Part shown: positions 1-10,500 of the stretch, piece by piece | Layout of the letters: each line of letters begins with the position of its first letter | Position numbering within the stretch: position 1 is the stretch's first letter | NCBI GenBank assembly: GCA_030549495.1 | Contig: JAUIRK010001039.1 | Location: 186,001-250,000 of the forward strand | Origin: Nectonema munidae | Lineage: Eukaryota > Nematomorpha > Nectonematoida > Nectonematidae | Length of the DNA: 64,000 nt | Direction of reading: 5' to 3' | Made by a program: the position numbers and the translations under genes | Notes under the pieces: generated by a model | Databases searched by the model: none | Seen by the model: the letters and a program-made list of their open reading frames with translations, nothing else | Told to the model about the DNA's origin: nothing

Positions 1-1046
1 GTAATATTACAATAAAAATGGTAGAACTTAATTTTATCACTTTGGTTTGACTTCCATAGTTTTGTCTTTTTATTTTAAGTGAAAACACTCCCTCCACACT
101 ATTGGCTGCTTCCAAATATGGTGAAGAGCGCAGCCAATAGGAATAAAATTTAAAATTCTCACGCTAACATTTATTTTCTTCTCTATTCAATTCTGTTTAT
201 CATTTCCGTAATTATTTTGGATATTTTTTCAATTTTAGAAAAAAATTTCAAAAAGTTAGATCCTTATTACAAAATAAGATTTTTAACTTTTTTCTTCCAA
301 CTAATAATAATGCCCATATAAGAATTACCTTTTTTGCACCTTTATTCTTGATTTATAGAGAAACTAGCAAAAATTTCACATGACCAATATTTTATTGAAA
401 TATTTTTATCTGATGTTTTATAGATAATAATCGATAGAAATGTATTCTATATATCTCCTATCCATCTCTATTACATATTAAAAAAGTTGCGGTCTTTTTT
501 AAGACATCGGAAGGAGGGCAGGGATGCAAATTATTTTGTCTACAGCCAATCAAATTACGCGAAGTATAGCTGGTAATTATTATTATGTGTTTTGTTTGAG
601 CATCACACACTCCCATCTACATAACTTAGAGTGTATAGCATTTTTATGAATGGGTTAGAATTTTTCCAACTTTCAAATAAAAATTTTTTTTCCTTTTAAT
701 AAACTTTTTTATATAATATTTCTCATTCAAGCATACAAGTGCAATTTTTTAGGTTTGAGTATATATGAACAGTAAAATATATTTTTTTTTCTACAAAAAA
801 TTCTTTCACCAAATGATCATTTGTAAGTTTTCATCCAGCAAATTGATCCATCATGTGTTTCATATTTTTTTGAAACAGAACTCCTACAACTTATTACTTT
901 TTTTTTTAATTTTTTTTATATGAATGTATGTCTTTTATTTGCAAAATTTGCATAAAACATTTTTTCTTTTTGATCCTGGCTCATAATGAGATAAACAAAA
1001 TTTATTAAAGAAAGAAAGAATAGAACTATTTCAAATTATAAACGCC
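1..1046. other. A+T-rich upstream region of the PLD3-like gene
   Basis: No coding region or recognised repeat was seen here. The stretch is A+T rich with many A and T runs. It should contain the promoter and leader of the PLD3-like gene that starts at 1082, but no motif could be singled out with confidence. Confidence 0.4.
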
Positions 1047-1073
1047 ATGCTAAGCTCAAAACAAATGCTCTAA
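1047..1073 (+). promoter_or_regulatory. possible upstream ORF in the PLD3-like leader
   Basis: An ATG at 1047 opens a frame of eight codons closed by TAA at 1071-1073, nine bases before the ATG at 1082. If the transcript starts upstream, this short frame would be read first and could lower translation of the main frame. This is seen only as a reading frame; its use is an inference. Confidence 0.25.
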
Positions 1074-1081
1074 AGTAAGAG

Positions 1082-1372
1082 ATGAGCAAAAATTCTCTCC
1101 TCGCCATAAAAAATTGGTTCCAAGCACACCGAGTCCTTGAATGCCATCATATTGGAATTGCTTTAATTTTATTCATTGAACTTTTGATTTATTTAAGAAT
1201 GACAATTGTTGAAACGATACCTGGTGAACTTTACAAATCTAAAGATTTCACAAAAGTAGGCATATCAACTTTCGATGCTTGGATGGATTTATTGAAATCA
1301 GCACATTCTTCCATTGAAATCCTTTCATTTTACTGGCTTCTTTTAGACGAAACTTTTCCAGAGAATAAATTG
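1082..1372 (+). CDS. PLD3-like exon 1 (N-terminus, membrane anchor)
   Basis: The ATG at 1082 starts 97 codons that end at a GT donor at 1373. About 20 polar residues precede a hydrophobic stretch (roughly residues 23-44, HIGIALILFIELLIYL), with no cleavable signal, as expected for a type II anchor. It continues with TIVETIPGEL and then STFDAWMDLLKSAHSSIEI and SFYWLL, which match the start of the PLD fold in PLD3/PLD4 proteins. The exon ends in phase 0. Without splicing the frame runs into a stop at 1391. Confidence 0.85.
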
Positions 1373-4300
1373 GTAACACACCACTTATTCTGATCAAAAA
1401 GATATGTATTTTCGTTGTTTTGTAGGGTAAACTCATTTTTGAAGAATTGATTTCTGCTGCCACTCAAAGAAATGTTAGAATTAAGATTGCGTACAACCAA
1501 GATTATCGAAAATACTCAGAAGATATTGCAAAGTTACGTGAAACAGGTCAACTAACATAATTTATAATATTATGTGTGTGTATGTATCAGAGGTCTGGCA
1601 TGACCTCCGCGTAGACAACTTGCCAAACCCTATTATAGTAGAGATCTTAAATTACATCCTGGGAGACAACATTCCAAAACTTATTACATATCTAAATGTA
1701 AAAATGGAATAAAAATTTCAGACAATATTTTACGCGCTTATTGAAAGCACCATTTCAACATTCTACACAAAAGTTCACAACTTTAAACTTTGAAATTGTG
1801 ACTTTATTTAATGGAAAAAAATAATTGGTTCTAATGTTTATATAACGTGAAGATTTAAGCAAATTTTTTTATTGAAAATGATATCATTGGAAGGCTCTAC
1901 TCTTTGTGTTGTGGACATAGGCTATCTTTTACCAAAAAATATGTTTTTATTCTTGCAATATTGGATTATTTGTTGGGTTAGTCAAAGTTTATTTAGTTCC
2001 AAAAAATACCCACAATTAACCTCATGAATTTATATATTTTTTTTCAATGTTTTATATAACAATGATACGATTTAGATTTTTTTCCATTTTAATTAAAATA
2101 TCACAGTAAAAGAAAACTGTCCAAATAAATGGATATTTTTTTACTTTTTATGTCAGTATACTGTTTTTTTTAATAAATTTCTTTAGTAGCAAAATAAGAT
2201 GTATCTTTATTTTAAATAACATGAAATTAACATTATTCTAAAATTTTCAAAAATTTTACATTGTAATGTTTAGTTAACGTCAATATAACAAATTTTATTT
2301 TTTGGTGATCAGGACGAAGAGAGGTGCACGAATGTATATATGTAAACAAACTTGACATTTTTTTAAAGTATGATTATTTCTACACTATCGTCCATTGGTT
2401 TCCAAACTGTGGGTCATGGCTCCCTGGGGGCCATAATCTAAGGCTTTGCATTAAAGAGGAGTTTAGCGGGTAGATAGTCGGTGGAGGGAAGGCTTCTTAT
2501 CCTACCTGTGAATACTATGAGACCTATGAATTGTGAGCAGAATTGTCTTCGAACTAGAGCACTTAATTGTTACGATGTTGTCAAATTTGTAAGATTCAAA
2601 GATTAATAAACTTTTTCCATCCAGTGCATTTTCTATGCTTCCTTCTTCTTTTTTTGCTTATTCTTGAAACACCTTTTAGCAAAATGCCATTTTTAATTAA
2701 TCTTATGATTATGATTGTTAGATACTAGTAGACAGTCACGGTATTCACCGGCTATAATTGCTGTGGGGGCCATAGACAAGGATCATGTATGAAAATTGGG
2801 TAAGTGAAAGTTTTCTGCCTACAGTTAGTTTAAACAAAACCACCCAATTTCAATGTAGAATGAAAATTTGCATTTATTTCATGTTACTTGTTCTAGGCTT
2901 CGAAGCTTCTTCACACAGCGACACATTTGTTGAACTTTGGAAACCCATATGATGAAATCTAACATTTTAGCTGAAAACTCATTGCATACAAACTACATTA
3001 TGTTAGCAAAAATATAATAGATAACATCAAAAAAGGTCAATGTTCAAAATACAATGTATAAGGTTTGGATATACCAAAAAATGTAACTCTATTGGCATAC
3101 TTAGATTAACTCTAATTTGTTAGGTTTTAGTTTTTTTGGCAAAATTTTAAGAAAGGTAAACTATATTTACACTTAGTGACATCGAACGTAATTTGTAAAA
3201 TAAACGACCATTTTTTTTATTCTATTATATCAAAATTTTTGTGTTATATAATTTGATAATGATAATAATAGTAGTAAAATTTTATGTAAAAAGTAGTTAA
3301 GTGGAGAATTTTTAAAGCCGAAAAATATTTTAAACCAATAAAGAGTAATGTAATAATCAATATTTTTGGCGAAACCTTCATCCAATCCTGGTGCGCTTAG
3401 TCTTAAGGTTTGGAAGATCCAACTAAGTCTTGGATCTTAGATGGGAACCACTTTTGCTGAGTTTCCAGCACCATGATAAAGTTTCCATTTTTGAAAATAG
3501 ATTTTTCAAAATGACATTATAGTCATTGATAAGATTTGCAATCTTGATTGTCTAAGAAACCGTAAATTTTGAAAACTTTTCTTACTATCCTTATAAATAT
3601 TTTTATAATTAGAGCAAAACATTTTGAAATAATGTCCAACTTTGTTTTCTTTGATCCAAAAATACGCTATTTTTTTAAACTTATTTTATCCGTTTTGAAA
3701 ATCTTAATAAACGCGCTCTCATAATGGACTTATTGGTTGCAATGGCCTACTAGAAGACCTTTTTGCAAAAGGGTTGCTAACTTGTCTTTAAGCATTTTTA
3801 AATAAGCTCTAGGTAAATAAAAGAACGTGGTAAGAAATCGCAAGTCAAACAAAAAGTCACCTTTTTTGAATAAAATAAATGCAAATAGTTTTTAGTTTGT
3901 AGGTTGTTTGAATTAATTTTTTTGAATTCAAATTAAAGGCAAAAATATACACAACAATCATCAGACCGGTTATGACTTATGGAACAGATTGACTCAACTT
4001 TAAAAAAAGATGAAAGAAAGTTTGCGACAACAGAATTGAATGTTGAGGAATTAATACTAGATTTCATTTGAAAGATCACATAAAAAATGAAGAAGTTGGA
4101 TAGAATAAAAAAATAAATCGTCCTAACCCCACTCTTGGAATCTTTTGGAAGAAAGTACACTGATCCATATATATATACATTATACATATATCAAAAATTG
4201 TTAATATAGAAGACCGTTTACTTTTTTATAAAGATGAATATTTCAACTGATTTAAATGGCAGGATGAAAAATCCTTTCTTATCTCTTGTCTGATGGTGAA

Positions 4301-7300
4301 ATAATTCTTTGAATCCTTTTTAGGTAAAAGAGTTAGGAATCGTGGCTACAAATTGTTCTTGCTTGAGTGAAGATTTTGCTAAAATCTTTGATTTCGTGTG
4401 GCTTACTGGACAGAATCAAAGAATTCGAACCCTTTACCCAAAAATTTAGAAACATCATTCAATGAAGAAAATCCCATTCATCTGGAAAATCAAAATGACG
4501 ACATTGACGTTTTTCTCGCTGTAAATAATGCTTCCTTTTTAATGATCTTTAAATTAAACATATGTCATATTTTGATCGAGTGCGCCCGTTGATCGAATTA
4601 AACGAGAATTGAGGGTTGGCCAGTTATGTTTTACAGTTTCTTATGTTTTCATCCTTCGATAAAATTGTTTAAAGTCTGATACTATTTAAAGTGTCAAATG
4701 GTAAGGATATCTACACTTTTAACTTATCAAGGACTAAAATGTCTATACTTACGGTTGTATGCGTTTAAAATCAATTTCTGAGTAGTGGAATGTAATTTGA
4801 AGAATATTGTTAAAGTTTGACAAAAACTAAAATACTAATTAGAAACGAACAAATTGACTTTTTACGTTTAACTCATAAATATTCGTTTGAACTCGCCCAA
4901 AAAATTCCTACATTATTCAAAAGTCTTTACATTTTTGGTTGCGATTGTGAAATCGAAGTAAAATCTATTTCTCGTATCGAAGTCTTAGAAAATCACTTCA
5001 AGTTCCATTTTGCCCAATCCTTCAAAATCATAAAATCTGTGCCTTGCAATTGGTCCTAAAATAATTGGCTAAACCCTTTTTTAATTACATTACTTTTTCT
5101 GGTGTGTGCAATTTTTACTTGTAGAATATAACCTTCTACATTTTTACTATGCTATAAGATTTATCTTCAAGTTTATGTCATTATTTGTCACTTTTTAACA
5201 AAAATTTAGAGTCGATTGATTTGACGTGTTTTCGCCTTGAACTCACAATGTCCCGTATTCTTATTTTAGTCTTCTCCTCCTCAGTTTTGTTCCAAGGGAC
5301 GAACTTCAGATTTAGATGCGATTCTTTATGTGATCAGAACAGCAAAAAAAGTTTATCAAGATTTCCTTGATGGATTATGCTCCTCTCTTCATATATACAA
5401 AGGGAAAAAGGTTTGTTTTTTTTACAGGGGCGCACATCCGGGGGGCGAAAATTTTATAACAGTGTCTCAAAGGGCCTTGTTGTATTTTTGAGCAAACATG
5501 TTGATGATCCACCAAATTTTTCTCATCTTCTGTCACAATGATTCTATTTCTCTTTCTCTCTCTTTCTCTGTTTTTCTCTTGCGCTTTCTCTCCTAAAACT
5601 CAATCACTCAAGCTCTCCTCTCTCATTCAATCTCTCTTCTCTCATTCAAGCTCTCTTCTCTCACTCAAGCTCTCTTCTTTTACTCAAGCTCTCTTCTCTT
5701 GTTCAAGCTCTTCTATCTCTTAAAAAAATTAATTAAAAATAACTTTATTTTATCTCATTAGAAACTAGTTTTTAGCGTAATATAAGTTCAATATTTTCAG
5801 AACCTTTTTTCATGATACCAAAGTTCAGCTATTCAAATTAATCACAGAGATTTTTGGTAAAAATTAATAATAATAATATTACAATCTTAATTTAAGCTTA
5901 ATTAATAATAAAATAGAATAGACAAGAGAGGAGTAGGAATTCAGAAAAATTTGTTTTCTTTTTTGGAAGACGCTTGAAAGCCCCCCCCCCCCCCCCCCCC
6001 CCCCCCAATAATTTCAAGGATGTGCGCCCCTGGTTTTTAAATCTTTTAATCATTTGCTCCATCCTCTTTTAGTAAGTTTTGGCCTGTTTTGGACAATGAA
6101 TTGCGCAAAATGTCGATAGAAAAAGGCATTGGAGTTTATCTGTTGATGTCTAAATGGCAGTACACCAGAGAGGATTTTCTTCCCCACCTTCGCTCACTCG
6201 ATTCTTTGAGCAACATTCAAATAGTAAACTTCAAAAGCTTATCCTACAACTCACCTCTTTTGTGATGTGTGAACGCGAATCAATTTTTAATGTTTGATTC
6301 CTTTTTTAGAAGTTATTCGCCTTTCCGGAAGATTCTGAAAATGAAAAAAAGATTCCATACACTCGTGTGAATCATGCAAAATATATGATAACTGATCAAT
6401 CGTTTTATATTGGTATGCTTTTAAATCCTTTGTTTTCCAAACACCCTCTTTGCTTATTCTTGTAGGATTTAAGTGTTAGAACATTTTGTATCAACCTTTA
6501 CTTTATTTTTCAAAAAGAAAAGAGCTGTCATTCTAAAAATCAAAAAAATGAACAATGAATATAGACAGTTGATTCATTAAAACTCGGAATTCAATTTAAC
6601 GCGGAGGGGCTCTTGGATCCCGTTTTTTAAATACGTGTTCCAGTAGTTTGGGTATAACGCGCATAACAGGTTTGTGACTTGTACCCCGCTATCTCCGTTA
6701 TAAAGGATTTACTATTTAGTTAGATAGTGTAACAAATTCTTATTTAAAAAAATATTTTGACCATATGAAACTTTTTCAAATTAAATCAAGCAGAAAGCTG
6801 ATATAGCTTGAAGACAGCGTCAAAATTCACTGGCACTAAGTTAGTATTTACCTCGACTCGGATTTGAACGCTCAAGTTATTACATGATGCAAAATTTTAA
6901 AAATTAAAATTTATATTATATTTTTATTGAGGTTAAGATCAAAAATATTTAAAACAGATATTTTATCAACTATATTCAACAAACAAGTGTTTCTTCATCT
7001 CTTCTGGCACTTTCATCCTTTGGACTCTGTCAATTTGCATCACTGTTTTGTATGCCTAATAGTAACCCAGTTTTGTTATATCAATTCATATAAATTCATA
7101 AGTCATTTTTAATTGAACTGATTTCTTTATAATCGGTTGAGCAACGATTTTTTGACAAATATCATTTACCAAAAAATTGATCCTTTCAACTCTTTTTATG
7201 AAGAAAAAAGTTTCCAAAATCTCTTACAATTGTGCTTCCTTTTTGAACATCCTCCCTTCAATCCTCCATATATGCCAATAAATAACATATGTGCAGCAGT

Positions 7301-7545
7301 GATAAGCAAATAAATACTGCTCTTTTAGAAAAGGGTACTCTTGATTCATCTATACTTTTTTTACCCTGACAAAAGTTCGTCTTAGCATTTTTGAACGGTT
7401 CTATTTCTGCCAAATACTCAAAGGACAATTACCTCATTTTTCTACGTTAACTGGTCGACGTAGAAATCCCCAATTAATATCTGACCATAAAAAGTCTATC
7501 TACAAAAGATATTCTACATATCTTTTACATTCTACATTCATACAA

Positions 7546-7580
<35 letters not shown>

Positions 7581-10500
7581 ATATAAACACACTTAATTAT
7601 TTTAACACCAAAAATAATTCTTTGAGTTCAAGTACATCCATTGAAATATTTCTTGCAAAAAGTTTCACATTTTTTCCTGAAGCAAATTAATGTATTTTAA
7701 TAGCCTTTTAATATAAAATGTTTTAAGCGATTATCTCGCAGAATATTGATTAAAAAAATTTCTAATCTTGATATACCGTCAGAGATGCGGAAGCGTTAAA
7801 AAAAATCAACGCTTTGGTTTCCCGCTTCCTTCAAAATTTTGGTGTATCCGCTTCCAACACATAAAATCATACCGCTTTCTATAAAATGTTGATTCCGCTT
7901 GCAACAATCAAAAAACCAAATCCATTCCTATGAATTTTTAACACTTCCGATTCCAACCTTAACAGTCAAATTGCTTACTTCTAAACTTCTATGCTTACTC
8001 CTTCAAAGCGCCACATGGAAAGCAAAAAATTGATTAAAAAAGTTTCTAATGAAAAAAACAAATTATTTTATTGAAAAAACTGAAAAAATCAAACAGTCAA
8101 GCAGCTCTGTGAAAAATCTTAATCTGTTTGTTCTTAAAATTAATTTGAGTTGAGAAAAAACATTTTCAACCAAAACTTGCGTTTAGGGCATCGCACTGAC
8201 TGTTCGAAAAAGATTTTTCAAGGATTTAGGATTGTTATCAATTATATCCCAGAGATTCTTTGACTTTTCAAATCTTCCCAATTTTTCAATGTTGGTGAGA
8301 GTTTGTTGTAAATGGGATTGCTTTTCTGAATTAAAGTCAAAAGATTCGAGATATTTTTCAAAATTTGAAGTGGATTCATCTTCTTGAATTGTTTCGCTTT
8401 GTTTTTGAGATTTGACAGATTCAAAAAAACTGCTCATATTTTTGGGTGAAGATACATTTGGGTTTGAGGATAAAAAAATCATTTCGTTATAAACTTTTTC
8501 TAATGTGTTTTTTACTTTCTTTTTTTGTTCTTCCGAAAGAAGAATGCTTGATCTGGCATCAATCCAGATTGAAGATAGAAGCAGTTCGTTTTGTAATAGT
8601 TTTTCTTTAATGAATTCTTCATTACCTTCATTTTGGCTCAAATCAAATATAGTTTTGCGCCATTTATAAAAAAACCTCACTTGCTGTTATTTTTTTTTTT
8701 GGAAAAATAATGTAGCTTCATGAAGGATGCTCAAAGTTTTGACTAATTTTTGAATCGTCTTCCATTCTTCTTCAGTCAAATGCACATGAGCCAGACCTAA
8801 ATCGTGAACATAACTTTTCAATTTTAAGAGCCTTTTCAACATCAAAAATGTACTTCCCCATCTTGTTGGCATATCAATTAACATTGTTTTCCCCGGTCTT
8901 CTCCTCAAAATAGCGTCAGTATGCGGCGCGCATAAAGTAGTTGCCATGCTTCTGACTTTTTTAACAATTTCATGCCAACATGTGAGTCCATCGCGAACGC
9001 TAATTTGCATCGTATGCTCCACGCATCTCATATGATAAATATCAGACACGAACTTTTCATTGTCATCAATTTTCAGAGTCATCTGGATCTGTGCTTTCAT
9101 CGTGATCATTCATTTTATGCTCAGAAAATAATTTGATGGCTCGAGTCATGTTTGCAGCATTGTCAACTACACAACCCAAAACTTGCTTTGTTTTAATTTC
9201 GAATTGTTCTAAAACTTTCAAACTTTTCGAGTCACTAAGGCAGTTGGTATTGACTATAGCCAACATGAACTTAATCAAACCATTTTTTCATAAAAGAATT
9301 GAACTGCAACGCCCAAAAAGTGAGACCTGAGTCTTGTAACAGTATCAAACTTCAAATATACCATTTTGTTCGCGAAGTAATTTTTAAGTTTATTTTTTCA
9401 ACAGAAAATTTATTTAATAACATTGACTTGATACTATCACGACCCAGCAATATTTTAATTTTTTTTGCTGTAACACCATTAAGAATCTGAAACTCTTCTC
9501 CTTCGAAAAACTGAACGAAACTCCTTTGTAAACAATCATTTTTAAAATTCCACTCTCAAAATCTGTTCTACTTTGCAGTTTGCTGAAATTTAGGTTTTCT
9601 GTACAAAAGAAGACATAAGGCTTTGACTTTCATCAACTTTAGTTTTTTTGAAAATATTTTTTTTCACTATGAAAAATGTTTCTTTATGATATCTTTCAAG
9701 ATGCCTTTTTAAGTTCGAAGATGTACTCTTTGTTTTCAATTTTTTTATTTTTTCATGACATATTTTACCATAATCAGAATTACACTGACAAACAAAAAAC
9801 GATTCTTCTTCTTTGAAATGGATGTAAACTTGACTTTCACGAGACATTGATGATGAATTGCAAAGTTGAGTTGTTAAATTAGGTAAAACTGAAAATTTGT
9901 TATGTAAAACTAAAACTAATTTATTTAAAAAATGTTATTACCAATTGTTTTCTAAAACTTCTTGAAAAATGTATATTTACTTTAGAAGGAGCAAAGGTTA
10001 TAAGAAAAGATAAAAGGTTGTTGTTGTAGAAAATTTTAAATGAAACTAAACTATACAAAAAATAACAAATTTTTTCTAAGAAAAAATATTCAACTTTGTT
10101 TAAGTTATTTTTCAATAATATCATTTATAAATTTTTCATTTTTTTATCTTTTTATTTTTCTTTAAATTTTAAAAAATTTTCTATTTTTATTAAGTTAACA
10201 ACTGACCAAAAAAAATAAGAAAAAAAATTTTTTAATTTTATTTTATTATGTAATTTACCTTTTGAAACAAAAAACCTATTTATGTATCATTTCACAATGT
10301 TGTCTGAAAATTCACAGAAAATAAAAAATAATTTCATAAAATTTTATGCTTTTTATATAAATTAATTAACTTATTGAAGCTAAACGCAAGTTTTATCTCA
10401 TCTATCATTTAAACTTAACAACTCAAAATTCTTTTTAATATTACTCTAATTTATCTCTAAAATATTTAACTAACTATTAATGACTAAATAATCATTTTAT

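Larger units (their letters stand above)
5425..6032. mobile_element. poly-C hAT-like MITE in PLD3-like intron
   Basis: The two ends are inverted copies: CAGGGGCGCACATCC at 5425 and GGATGTGCGCCCCTG ending at 6032, a 15-base perfect terminal repeat of hAT appearance. The inside has a 20-base-unit pyrimidine minisatellite and a run of 26 C near the right end. Flanks are T-rich (TTTTTTTA and GTTTTTAA), so an 8-bp target duplication is likely but blurred by the T run. It sits 14 bases after the donor of exon 5270-5410; without it the intron would be only about 54 bases, like the gene's other short introns. Confidence 0.75.

Noticed and set aside
2393-2790. hAT-type MITE starting TGGTTTCCAAACTGTGG
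   Set aside because: One end looks right, but no inverted partner was found within a plausible distance.
4817-5059. 80-codon open frame in a PLD3-like intron
   Set aside because: No motif, no start context, and it lies between exons that join in phase without it.
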